Shown here piece by piece: positions 1 through 13,138 of a stretch of DNA of 64,000 nucleotides. How positions within the stretch are numbered: position 1 is the stretch's first letter; each line of letters starts with the position of its first letter. Source of the DNA: Neocallimastix lanati (nom. inval.). Lineage: Eukaryota; Neocallimastigomycota; Neocallimastigomycetes; Neocallimastigales; Neocallimastigaceae. Location: positions 520,001-584,000 of the forward strand of contig JACVTC010000002.1 of NCBI GenBank assembly GCA_016946835.1. Direction: 5' to 3'. Position numbers and translations under genes: made by a program. The notes below the pieces were generated by a model. That model saw only the letters and a list, made by a program, of their open reading frames with translations. It had not been told where the DNA came from and did not search any database.

Positions 1-2050
1 CTAAAAGAAAAAAAAAAAAAAAAAATAATAATAATAATAATAATAATGAATAAAAAATAAAGAAATCATAATTAATAAAATGAAATGTTAAAATTTTTAA
101 AGTCATAAATTAATTGTAAACTTGAAAAGAAAAAAATTTTTAATACATTCATCTTGAAATATAATGAGGAAAAAGGGATTTATAAAGTTATTTTTTATCC
201 AAAACTATTGAAAAATAATTCAAAAATACATTATATGAAATTTTTTTTTTCTTAAAAAAAAAAAAAGATTTAGATAAATAGTTACTCCATCCTATACTTA
301 TAATCTTCAAAAACCAATTTTATATATATATGAATTAAATTCATAGATAAATATATATATATATATAACAAAGAAAAAAAAAGTTTTAAAAGAATATTCT
401 CAAAAAGAATATATATTTTGATTCATTATATAATTGAATGAATTTTTAAAGATATAAAGTTAATTCAAAGTGTATTGATAATTAAAATATATATATATAT
501 ATAATAGATTAGGAAAAACTAATATATTAAGAAATCAATATAGTTTATATTATCAAAATTAATTTTATTTATTTAATATTACAATATTTTAATAAAATAT
601 AGTTATTTAAGAAATATTTATATATATATATTTATTTTATTGAATAATTTAATTTTAGACTTTATAAAAAAATATATTAACTATTTTTATTATTATTTTT
701 ATATGCTTTTTATATATTATGTTGTATATTATTTTATTAATATATATATTTATATTTTTATATATATTTATATTTTTATACCTATAAATTAAACTTTTTT
801 TTTTATAATATAAATAATAAATAATAATTTTATTATAATATGAAATGATTCTTTTTTACTAAAATAATAATAATAATAAACAAAGGTTATAAGAACTCTA
901 ATCCAAAACCATCTTTATTAAGACTTATTAGTCCACTTGCTGCTTAAGAAAAAAAAAAAATGAAAAAAATTGAAAAGAAAAATTATAAATTATCATATCT
1001 ATTCATATAAAAAATGAGAAAAAAAAATAATTAATAGAAGAAAATAATAAATAATAAATAATAATAATAGAAAAAAAAAAAAAAAAGCATAACAAAGTAA
1101 ATAAATCAAATTTATCAATTAATAAATTATTTAAAATAATAAAGAAAAAAAAAAGGGAAATCTTTTATTATATATAAATAAATAACAAAAAAAAAAAAAA
1201 AAAAACTATATGGTTTATTCTTTTATTTTCAGTTTACTACAAGAGCCTATAGAAAAAGAAGACAATTTTTATTTTTAATTTTTTTTTTTTTTTTTTTAGT
1301 TTTTTATTTGTTTATTTATTTTTTTTTTTTTTTGTTCTAAATTTAATAGAAAGATCTATATATATATATATATATATATAAAGTTTCAGTTCCTAAAAAG
1401 GGATACATAATAAAATTATTAAAAGTATGAAAGAAATAATAATACTAATAATAATAAGCAAGATAATTTTATATAAAAAGGATTAAAGGGAAACCTCAAA
1501 AAAAAAAAAAAAAAAAAAAAAAGAAAGCAAAAAAAAGCAAAAAAAAAAAAAATAAAAAATAAAAAAGGTTTCATTGCTATCCTTCTTTTTTCCCTGAAGT
1601 CGTTGAGGTAGTGAAGAAAGAGAAAGAAAGAGAGAGAAAGAGAGAGAAAGAAGGAATGAAAGAAAGAAAGAAAGAAAGAAAGAGTGAAAGAAAAATAGAT
1701 AGAGAAAGAGAAGAAGAAAAAAAAAAATAATAGTAATATTAAATTATTTAATTGTATAATTTATTACTGCATTTGATATATTATTATTGGTTTATTGGTG
1801 GTGGTTGGTGGTGTTTTTTTTTTTTTTTTTTTTTTTTATTTTATTCTATTCTAGAAGGTATGGGAAAAATGATGAATGAATGATGATAAAATAGAAAAAA
1901 AAAAATTTTTTTTTAGCATTTATAGGAGTTTATTAAATAAATATAATCAAAAATTTTTACTACCAGCAGGTTCTATGGATGGTGGTTTAATAAAAAAAAA
2001 AAAAAATTTTTTTTTATGATTATTATTAATTAATTTTTTTAAAAAAAAAA
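1..2050. other. AT-rich intergenic, no gene seen
   Basis: Nearly pure A/T sequence with poly(A), poly(T), (AT)n and (AAT)n runs. No open frame has the composition of a real protein. The only denser patches are short (around 890-945 and 1960-1990) and do not resolve into a gene or an RNA. Confidence 0.7.
1612..1728 (+). repeat. GA-rich purine tract
   Basis: About 115 bases that are almost entirely A and G, built of GAAA, GAGA and AGAAAG units, followed by a poly(A) stretch. It is a polypurine strand that could adopt non-B DNA. It has no coding potential. Confidence 0.8.
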
Positions 2051-2503
2051 AAAAAAAAAAAAGTGGTCATGATAAGATAGTCCGTTCAGTAGTTGTAGCA
2101 ATAGTAGTAGTAACTAACAACAGTATTATTATTATTATTCATTTATTTCATTTATTTCATTACAATCATTATATTCATTATAATCATTATTTTCATTATA
2201 TTCATTATAGTCGTTATTTCATCTCTTTCATCTCTTTCATTTATTTCATCTATTTCATTTATTTCATTTATTTCATTTATTTCATTTATTTCATTTATTT
2301 TATTATTTTTTTTTGTTTGTTTGTTTGTTTGTTTATTTATTTCTGGTTTTTACCACCCTTTACTGGGAATACTGAGGTTGTCAATAAATTTCCTTTTTAT
2401 AGGGACAGAAATGTTCGTTCCTGTTGGACAACCGTACTGAGGGTTTCAGCATTAGTATTGGCGCTCTGACCTCTCTGTATATTATGTATATTATTATTAT
2501 GTA

Positions 2504-2546
<43 letters not shown>

Positions 2547-2642
2547 GAGAATTTTCAGGCGAGATGAGCGGTCAGTATAACCTAACCCATAAAGATACGT
2601 TTGTACGTTTGTACTTCACAGCTTTTTAAATCCTTGGGAATT

Positions 2643-2679
<37 letters not shown>

Positions 2680-3067
2680 ATCCGAAAGAAAAGATGGCGA
2701 GTTCGTTAGTAGAATTATCCTACATCATCATCCTCATCATCCCCAACAAGTAGAAGTTTAATCGATCGACACGAACACATGAAATCAAGCCATGGACACC
2801 CAAAAAAAAAAAGAAAAGGTTAATTCCCATTATAAATACAAATATTATTTAATGACCGTACCGTACTTAATAGTTAATGCAATCCTCTCAGAACCTCATA
2901 CAGATAAAGACGGTATCTTTTCTATATTATTTTAGATATTTATAATAATAATAATAATAATAATATATACCTATAGATAAGTTTTATAATAATATTATAT
3001 GCATATACATATATATATATATAAGTGGGAAATACCTATCGTGGAACCCTTACTTTACCACCATTCC

Positions 3068-3105
<38 letters not shown>

Positions 3106-3190
3106 CTTATGAGGAAAACCTTGGAAAAAATAGTCATAAAGGCAGGATCAAAACCAGGAGAGAACCTAATTCAAGAACCTAATTCAATTT
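2051..3190. other. mixed-complexity islands between A-tracts
   Basis: Four islands of normal base composition (about 2062-2125, 2345-2480, 2545-2640, 2680-2900) are separated by poly(A) tracts of roughly 22-37 bases (about 2041, 2648 and 3071) and an (ATT)n run. No open frame, tRNA fold or recognised element was found. The pattern of short unique sequence followed by a long A-tract is compatible with small retroposed fragments, but that is only an inference. Confidence 0.4.
2139..2310 (+). repeat. TTTCATTTAT-type tandem repeat
   Basis: Degenerate tandem array of about 10-bp units (TTTCATTTAT and ATTCATTATA variants), merging into (TTTG)n and (TTTA)n at its end. A microsatellite-like tract with no gene. 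Confidence 0.7.
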
Positions 3191-3196
3191 TCATTA

Positions 3197-3489
3197 TATT
3201 AATTTTTTTTTTTTTTTTTTTTTTCATTATTCATCTATATTCATTATAATTAATCATTATATTCATTATATTCATTTCATTATTTCTATTATTTTCATTT
3301 TTTTTTTTTTTTTCATTATTCATCTATATTCATTATAATTAATCATTATTATATTCATTATATTCATTATATTCATTATATTCATTATATTCATTATATT
3401 CATTATAATCAATCATTATTATATTAATTATATTCATTATATTCATTTCATTATTTCTATTATTTTCATTATTTTTTTTTTTTTTTTTA
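3197..3489 (+). repeat. ~90-bp tandem repeat with T-tracts
   Basis: A block beginning CATTATTCATCTATATTCAT and ending in ATTTCTATTATTTTCATT plus poly(T) occurs at about 3223 and again at about 3314. A third partial copy ends near 3489. Inner ATTCATTAT units are also repeated. It is a non-coding higher-order minisatellite. Confidence 0.65.
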
Positions 3490-3870
3490 ATCATTATTAT
3501 TGATTTCAAAAAATCATTGTAATTCAGTATTTCAGTATTTTTTTTTTTTTTTTATCAAACCTTTTTTAATAAAAAAAAAAAAAAAAAAAAAAAAAAAGCA
3601 GTATTACTTTCATTTTATGGCAACCTCCTTTCTTAGTTGTTATCCATCCTACTTTCACGATTTGTCATTTTTAATATTCACTATTATTAATTAAAGCAAT
3701 AAGCGATTATATATTATATTATTTATTATAATTATTTATTACTATTTATTATTAGTGGTTTTGATAGCGATATTCCTATTCATTATGAAACAACTCAAAA
3801 GTAAAGGTTTGACCATTCCTTATTTATTTATATTCATTAGGGATGGGTTCATAGCCACCACAATAACTGA

Positions 3871-3904
<34 letters not shown>

Positions 3905-4328
3905 AAATATAAAAAAAAATACATATATATATATATATATATATAAAGATAATAGTAGAAGAAGAAAAATAACATAGAAAAAATTGCTAATTAATAATAA
4001 AAGTCATTTTGAGATATTTTGATATAGATATTCAAATATATTTATTTATTTTTATTTTTATTTTTTATTTTTTATTTTTTTTGTTTTTCAAATTTATTAA
4101 GTTATAAATAAATATTATGACTTGAATAAGAAGTATCTTAGGTAGGTAAATAAGTAGAAATGAAAATGATTGTATCAAGATAATATATATATAATATATA
4201 CTTAAAAAAAAAATAAAAATAAAAAAGAGAGAAATTATTATAAGTATATATTATATAATAATTTCTCTCTTTTTTATTTTTATTTTTTTTTTTTTTTAAG
4301 TTTAGAATATTGAAGAAAAGAGGGGGCG
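3490..4328. other. AT-rich intergenic, no gene seen
   Basis: Poly(T), poly(A) and (AT)n stretches. Short open frames here encode only Phe/Lys/Ile/Tyr-rich low-complexity peptides and are rejected. A patch at 3600-3665 has ordinary composition but no recognisable coding. Confidence 0.6.
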
Positions 4329-4453
4329 TATTCAATCGGTGATTTTAAAGTTTTAGTAATAAGCTTATTAACTTTGTTTAATCCTTTTACAAATCGAAAA
4401 ATCTACAAAGGCTGTAAACTACTTTTTTACACTTTAACGTGAGGTATTGAATA
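4329..4453. mobile_element. candidate mariner-like MITE
   Basis: About 125 bp bounded by TATTCAAT on the left and ATTGAATA on the right. The imperfect inverted arms extend inward roughly 22 bases (left TCGGTGATTTTAAAGT, right arm in reverse ACCTCACGTTAAAGT). If the element proper is TTCAAT to ATTGAA, both ends are flanked by TA, the target duplication of Tc1/mariner elements. The interior holds no ORF. Arm similarity is about 16 of 22 by eye, so chance cannot be excluded in such AT-rich DNA. Confidence 0.4.
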
Positions 4454-4848
4454 GGAATCGAGAAATAAAAATAGAAATAAAAAAAATTTTAAAATCTTAA
4501 TGATAAAAAAATATTTCTAATTTATGAAACAGAAATAAAAATTTTAAACGTAGATAGCGATAGATAATAAATAAATTTAATTATGGATTTGAATTTAATG
4601 AAGTTTAGTAAAAAAAAAACAAAAAAAAAAGAAGATTGGTAATCCTTGCAAAATTTCTCAAGCTAATAATATAAAAAAATATATATATATATATATTATG
4701 ATAAGTGTTACTATAATAGGATAGGGTATAAGATGAATAAGGATAGCACAGGAATTGATAGGAAGGAATGTGGTGATGGTGGCAACACACACTCTTCTTC
4801 CCTTATTAGTTCTAGAATAAGATAGATAGTGAAGAAGGATGAAGATTA

Positions 4849-4882
<34 letters not shown>

Positions 4883-5150
4883 ATTTTTTTTATTAAATTT
4901 TATTTTATTTTTTACTAGACTTTATTAATTAAATATTTTTTTTTTTTGGGATTATGATTATATACTTTTCTTTCTTTCTTTCTTTTTTTTTTTTTTTTTC
5001 ACTTTCTCTTTCACTTTCTCTTTATTTCTATTAATACAGACTAGATTTGATTTTGATTAAAAAAAAAACAAAAGTAAAATAAAATAAAATAAAATAAGTA
5101 TATTTAAATCGATGAAATAAAGGTCAATAATTTATCGTATATTAACTTTT
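4454..5150. other. AT-rich intergenic, no gene seen
   Basis: Homopolymer-rich sequence. A segment near 4735-4840 of more normal composition contains no supported reading frame. Confidence 0.6.
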
Positions 5151-5497
5151 ATTAATTACTGAAGCATGACAGTAGTTAATAATAAAGGTTCTAAAAATTA
5201 TTTTATATAAACTTTTTTCTCTTTTCTTTTTGTAAACATTTTCAATCAATTGATTATTCAAAAGAATATTCTTTTGAATAATCTATTAAGAATCTTTATC
5301 ATAAAAAAAAAAAAGAAAAAAAAAAAAAATTATTAATTACTGAAGCATGACAGTAGTTAATAATAAAGGTTCTAAAAATTATTTTATATAAACTTTTTTC
5401 TCTTTTCTTTTGTAAACATTTTCAATCAATTGATTATTCAAAAGAATATTCTTTTGAATAATATATTAAGAATCTTTATCATAAAAAAAAAAAAAAA
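5151..5497 (+). repeat. tandem duplication, period 181 bp, A-tailed
   Basis: Two almost identical units start at 5151 and 5332. Each opens with ATTAATTACTGAAGCATGAC and ends ...CTTTATCAT followed by poly(A). Differences are a one-base change in a T run and one substitution after the palindrome. Each unit carries a 5' hairpin (TTAATTACTG paired with CAGTAGTTAA across AAGCATGA) and a long palindrome. Two A-tailed units joined head to tail resemble a SINE-like dimer, but no tRNA- or 7SL-like head is visible. Confidence 0.7.
5252..5283. repeat. 32-bp perfect palindrome
   Basis: The half-site GATTATTCAAAAGAAT is followed by its exact reverse complement, giving a 32-bp perfect inverted repeat with no spacer. 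The second unit of the duplication repeats the inner 28 bp at 5434-5461. Confidence 0.85.
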
Positions 5498-6341
5498 GAT
5501 AAGTATAAAGTGAGGGGTTTTTTTTTTTTTTTTTTGGAAGAATTTTTTATTATAGAAATTTTCAATGTATTGACTGGCTATATATAATAATCTTATTGAG
5601 CAACATTGAACGTTTTTTTTTTTTTTTTTTATTTTAGAAAAAAAAAAAATAACACAATATTAACGGATATAAATGACTCAATTTTTTCTTCTTTTTCTCT
5701 CTCTCTCTCACTGAGAAAAACGGGTTTAACGTTTTAGTCAATTCACTGATAATATCGAAAAATTTTTATGAACATGAAAAAAAAACCTATATAATAATTT
5801 TTTCTTTTCTTAATTTCTATTTCTATTCTTATTTCTTTTCATCATATTAGTTATTAATTTTTTTTTTTTTTTTTCCAACCAACATTCTGAGATTAGTTTT
5901 ACTGTTTCTTTAGTCTGTTTCTCGTTGTAATAACATTCTTTATGTAATTAATATTATTTCTCTATATTTAATGGTAGAAAATAAAGTAAATAAAATAAGA
6001 AATAAGAAATAAAAAATAAGAAATAAGAAATAAGAAATAAGAAAATAGGAAGAAAAAAATAAAAATAAAAATATTATTCAGATATACTTTATTTTAATAT
6101 ATTTTTTGTTTATTATTATTATTATTTTTTTTTTTTCATTTCCAAGCATTCATAACATGATGTTATTCAATGCTTGTTCATTCATTCTACATGTATATCA
6201 TTATATGCATATATATGTTAATAGTTTATGTTTTTTTTTTTTTTTTTTTTTATTATTATTGATATTTTTATATTCAATAGGTTAATAGTTTATACTATAT
6301 AAAATGCTTTTTTTTTTTTAATTAATTTAAAAAGAAGTTTG

Positions 6342-6372
<31 letters not shown>

Positions 6373-6430
6373 CTATTATAATAAATATTGAATTATTAAT
6401 AATATATTATAAATATTAAGTATTTATTAT
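5498..6430. other. AT-rich intergenic, no gene seen
   Basis: T- and A-tracts with short patches of normal sequence. The only structure noted is the hairpin at 6144-6175. Confidence 0.6.
6144..6175. repeat. hairpin-forming inverted repeat
   Basis: Arms AAGCATT-C-ATAACAT and ATGTTAT-TC-AATGCTT face each other around a GA pair. One of several short hairpins scattered in the AT-rich DNA; function unknown. Confidence 0.5.
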
Positions 6431-6490
6431 ATAATTATTCAATTATTCAATTATTCAATTATTCAATTATTTAATTATTTAATTATTCAA

Positions 6491-6683
6491 TTATTTATTA
6501 TTTATTATTTATTATTTATTATTTATTATTTATTATTTATTATTTATTATTTATTATTTATTATTTATTATTTATTATTTATTATTTATTATTTATTATT
6601 TATTATTTATTATTTATTATTTATTATTTATTATTTATTATTTATTATTTATTATTTATTATTTATTATTTATTATTTATTAT
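6491..6683 (+). repeat. heptamer array (TTATTTA)n
   Basis: Essentially uninterrupted TTATTTA heptamers for about 190 bp. They are flanked by related ATTCAATT units on the left and by copies of TTATTAATAAA(T/C)A-CT on the right, out to about 6830. The array is the inverted counterpart of the one at 10033-10465. Confidence 0.85.
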
Positions 6684-6830
6684 TCAATTATTTATTATTT
6701 ATTAATAAATACTCTTTTTTATTATTTATTATTTATTATTTAATTATTTATTATTTAATTATTTATTATTTATTAATAAACATTCATTTTATTATTTATT
6801 ACTTAATTATTTATTATTTATTATTTTTAC

Positions 6831-8150
6831 TTCCATTTTCTTAATTCATAAAATTTAAAATTTTTATGGAAATGAAATTAATTATCCTCAACAGATTTAA
6901 ATTTAATTATTTCTATGGTACTACCATATATTACTGATTAATATTAATATATGCTAATATCATATAATAAAATTTTCATTTTCATTTAATATTATTATAA
7001 TTATTATTCTATATCAATAATTTAAAGAGTTTTTTTTTTATAGCAATAATTTATCATTACAATGAAAATTAACAACGTTATTTCTGTATATAACCAAATA
7101 ATATACCCAAAGTCATTAATCAAGTTCTTTAGTAATACTGTATACTTTTTATAAAGTATTATGTTAAATATTTATCTTAAAAAGGTTTTTCTACTGTAAC
7201 ACTGAAATTACAATTACTCTATCTATTTAAAAACAAAGTTTAAATATTTACAATATAATCAAATTTTATTGTTAATAAAGAATTATTAATCTTGGGATAA
7301 CAATTAAATATATATTATTAAAACAAAAATATAAACATATAATAAAATTATAAAATAAACTGTTGATAGCTATTAGGGTTGTACTAATATTTGTACTAAA
7401 TATTTAAATATTTAAAAAATATATTGACTTATTATATTTATATAATTATTTTAAATGAAAAAGAGAAAAAAATATAATTAATAAAGAACTTTTAAGATTA
7501 AGAAAGCTTTTTATTTAAAATAAAATATAGAAATGATTAAATATATATATATATATATATTTAATAACATGTTTTAAGAATTAAAAGAAATAACAATTTT
7601 AAAAATTATTCAACCACTTAGTGTGCCTAATTATTTAGTTTTTTTTTATATTTAATAATATAATTAGACTTGCTCTAATTAAATAAAAAAGTTTACTTTT
7701 TTTTTTTCTTTCACTTAACCCTTTAATTATTAACTATTAATTATTAAAATTTAAATAATATTATTGTATATTATATATATAAAATATATTGTAATATAAA
7801 ATATTTATATATTATTTTTTAATTATTGAAATTTAAATAATATAATATTATTGTATATTATCTATTTATATAATATATTGTAATCTGATATTTATATATT
7901 ATTTTTTTAATTTAAGTAAAATAAATAAAAAACATGGTAAATGGATTATTAATCATCTACAAATAGGAATAATTGTATACATTAATGTATGGAACATTTT
8001 TAATTTATACAAAATGAATTCATACATATATTATAATTAATTTATGTATATTAAAAAGGTTAATATTAAAATAATTTTTAATTTATAATTATTTTATACT
8101 ATATTATATAATTAATCCTAATTATTATATATAATTATTGAATATACCAT
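6831..8150. other. AT-rich intergenic with an ~85-bp local duplication
   Basis: No gene seen. Within it, about 7735-7905 holds two tandem copies of a segment beginning AATTATT(A/G)AAATTTAAATAAT and running through TTGTATATTAT to a stretch ending TTATATATTATTTTTT. Confidence 0.5.
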
Positions 8151-8480
8151 TTATTATTATTTATTATTTATTAATAAATACTCTTTTTATTATTTATTAT
8201 TTATTATTTATTAATAAATACTCTTTTTTATTATTTATTATTTATTATTAATTATTTATTAATAAATACTCTTTTTATTATTTATTATTTATTATTAATT
8301 ATTTATTAATAAATACTCTTTTTTATTATTTATTATTTATTATTTATTAATAAATACTCATTTTATTATTTATTAGTAAATACTCATTTTATTATTTATT
8401 ATTTCTTATTCAATTATTTCTTTTTTCTTATTTATTAATAAATAGTCATTTTATTATTTATTATTTCTTATTTATCAATA
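8151..8480 (+). repeat. minisatellite with TTATTAATAAATACTC motif
   Basis: About seven imperfect units of 40-60 bp. Each contains the palindrome-centred TTATTAATAAATACTC(T/A)TTTT linked by TTATTTA heptamers. The same unit is seen singly near 6698 and inverted near 10440, so the three arrays form one repeat family. Confidence 0.7.
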
Positions 8481-10032
<1,552 letters not shown>

Positions 10033-10465
10033 ATAAATAAATAATAAATAATAAATAATAAATAATAAATAATAAGTAATAAATAATAAATAATAAATAA
10101 TAAGTAATAAATAATAAATAATAAATAATAAATAATAAATAATAAATAATAAATAATTAATAATAAATAATAAATAATAAGTAATAAATAATAAATAATA
10201 AATAATAAGTAATAAATAATAAATAATAAATAATAAATAATAAATAATAAATAAATAATAAATAATAAATAATAAATAATAAATAATAAATAATAAATAA
10301 TAAATAATAAATAATAATAATAATAAATAATAAATAATAAATAATAAATAATAAATAATAAATAAATAATAAATAATAAATAATAAATAATAAATAATAA
10401 ATAATAAATAATAAATAATAAATAATAATTGAATAATAAAAAGAGTATTTATTAATAAATAATAA
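10033..10465 (-). repeat. heptamer array (TAAATAA)n, inverted
   Basis: About 430 bp of TAAATAA heptamers with TAAGTAA variants and occasional triplet slips. It ends in AAGAGTATTTATTAATAAAT, the reverse complement of the terminal motif of the 6.5- and 8.2-kb arrays. The open frame across it is a translation of the repeat. Confidence 0.85.
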
Positions 10466-11227
10466 ATAAATATTAATTATCATTATTTCATCATAATTTT
10501 AAAAAAAAAATTAAAAAATTAATTGTGAAGTGGGTAATAATCTTATATAAAAATACTTTTAAAAATTAAAATATTAATAACATTTAAAAAAAGCAAAAGA
10601 AAAGAAAGAAGAATCCTTATCAACATTTTTTTAAAAAAAAATTGCTTTTTTTTTTTTTATTTTTTTTATTTCTTAGCTTTAATTATTTAGAACTTATTTT
10701 ATCTAATAATTATTTTTATATAAAGTCTTCATTATTTCTGTTATTCATAATTATTCATAATTATGGAATTCATTACAACGCATCTTTTTATTATTAAAAT
10801 GATTAATTAAATGTATGAGTATAATTAATACTTTTATTCTTTTTTATTTTTTTTTAAATATTTTTTACTTTATGAGAAGATGATTTAATTTCGTATCATT
10901 ACAAGATATATGTAATTATTATTTAGTTATTCTTCTTTAAAAATGTCTTATTATTATTATCGTTATTATCGTTATTATAATTAATTTCTATGTATATATA
11001 AACTATACGGTTTAAACATTTGTCATTTTCTTTTTTCTTTTTTGTCTTCTTTTTCTTCCTCTTCTTCAAAAATAAAAATAAAAATAAAAATAAAAAAAAC
11101 TATAAATAGAGTAAAATAAGGAATAATATGTTAGAGGATAATTGTAAATAGTATTATTATAAAGTTTACCATTAAAAATACATTTATTACTATTTATGTT
11201 TCCATATTTAATATTTAATACATAAAC

Positions 11228-11262
<35 letters not shown>

Positions 11263-12737
11263 GTTATTTATATAGTATAAAATAATATTTATTTAGTATA
11301 AAATAATATTTATTTAGTATATATTTTGATTATTAAAAAAAAAAAATAAGTCATAATAGGTGTAACACTTTTCTATTCTATTTTTTTTTTATATTTATAT
11401 ATTTATATATTCATATATTTAATTATTTAATTATTTAATATTCATATATCTATATATTTAATTATTTAATTATTTAATCATTTAATTATTTAATTATTTA
11501 ATATTTATAAATTTAACTTTTTTTTTTTTATTATTATTTTATTATTTGTATGATGTCGTTTGTATCTTTCAAATCTTTTCAAATATTCATTTTTACTTTC
11601 CATTCCATTCCCACTTCTTTCACCACTATTTTCATCCTGTTGATGCCTATTTCTTTGCCTAGAAGTGAGTCATCCTTGCTAAGAGTTGGATGGCATTTCC
11701 TTTCCACTCCTATTTAATTTTTTTTTTTTTTTTTTTTCTATTTTTTATTTTTATTATTTTTTCATATATTTTTTTTTTTTTTTTCCAAATGCAGATTATT
11801 TTCATTATAAATATAATTTATTTTGACTATATATGAATATATTCAATTTATCTATTATATATATAATAGAATATAAAGTAATATGTTTCTATTGTATTTT
11901 TTATATTTTTTTAGATCATCTATTTTGAATTGTTTAATAAATAAAAAAAAATATTCTAGAAGCAATTATTATATATATTAAATTATATATGAATATATTA
12001 TGTTAATATATTATAAATATAAATATAATATATGTTAATCGCATACTTTTGTATTAAATTCATTAATTTTAAAAACATTAATCTATAAAAAATAAATAGA
12101 AATATGAATTTAATATATTACACAATATATTACAATATAAAGCATATTATTTATTTCAAATATTTTCAAATGGTTTAACCTTAAATCTTATTGGTGAATG
12201 CTGTTTAGATTGATTTTCCAATTTTGAGTTTAATTATCATTAAATTTCTTTTTTTTTTATTATTTTTTCTTTTTCCTTATTTTGTAAAAATGGATGATAT
12301 CAAATAATCCGTGAAATTGATTGGCTCAAACATATAATATGTTATATGAAAAGATAATTTAATATATGGTAGAATAGAGTTATATACAATAGAAAAGTAT
12401 TACAAATTATAATAACAATTTAAATAAATAAATACAATAAATAAATATAATAAATAACATAATATATAAATAGATAAATAAATAGCAGTTAAATAAATTA
12501 TTAATAGAATAATAAACAAATGAGTAATAAGTATTTTGATAAATATATAAGTGAATTATTAAATAAATAAATAGATGAAAATATGAATAAATGAATAGAT
12601 AAATAGATAAATAATATATAATAAATATATAATAGATATATAATAAATATATAATAAATAAATGAATTAAAAGATGAATAGATTTTTAAATAATGATTTA
12701 ATAGTTGGTTAATATACCAACTATTAATTATTCAATT
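10466..12737. other. AT-rich intergenic, no gene seen
   Basis: Contains (TTA)n at 11231-11261, ATTTAATT repeats at 11400-11510 and two islands of ordinary composition (about 11560-11710 and 12180-12370), with no supported ORF, tRNA or element. GATAAATA and AATAAATA units dominate 12420-12700. Confidence 0.55.
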
Positions 12738-12860
12738 ATTTATTATTTATTATTTATTATTTATTATTTATTATTTATTATTTATTATTCAATTATTTAT
12801 TATTTATTATTTTATTATTTATTATTTAAATATTTATTATTTATTATTTATTATATAATG
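12738..12860 (+). repeat. short heptamer array upstream of the reductoisomerase
   Basis: TTATTTA heptamers with ATTCAATT interruptions, in the same orientation as the 6.5-kb array. It ends about 280 bp before the start codon of the reductoisomerase gene. Confidence 0.7.
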
Positions 12861-13047
12861 TTTACTATTAATATTATTTATTTATTATTCAATTCTTTTA
12901 TATTAAAATTTTCATTTTCTACTTAATTTAAGTTTATTAATTAATAAAGTTTATTTATATTTTGGATGACAGCAAATGAAAGAGCTTCATTGAAATATGA
13001 ACAAATAATTTTATTGGTAAAAAAATTTTTTTTAATTCAATAGATCC

Positions 13048-13055
13048 TATAAATA
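13048..13055 (+). promoter_or_regulatory. candidate TATA box of the reductoisomerase gene
   Basis: TATAAATA lies about 85 bp upstream of the start codon, inside the only patch of mixed composition in the upstream region (AGATCC...CTCTGGAATTCC). Position and sequence fit a TATA element, but the flanks are so AT-rich that a chance match is possible. Confidence 0.4.
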
Positions 13056-13138
13056 CTCTGGAATTCCCTCAAACGCCTTAATTTCTTCACAAAATTTTTA
13101 TTGTATTAAATTATTAATATATTTTAAATTAAAACAAA

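Noticed and set aside
10157-10483. 108-codon minus-strand frame of LLFIIYY repeats
   Set aside because: A heptamer repeat lacking stops in one phase; not a protein.
12705-12926. 73-codon frame upstream of the reductoisomerase
   Set aside because: Translation of TTATTTA heptamers; not an upstream exon or uORF with any support.
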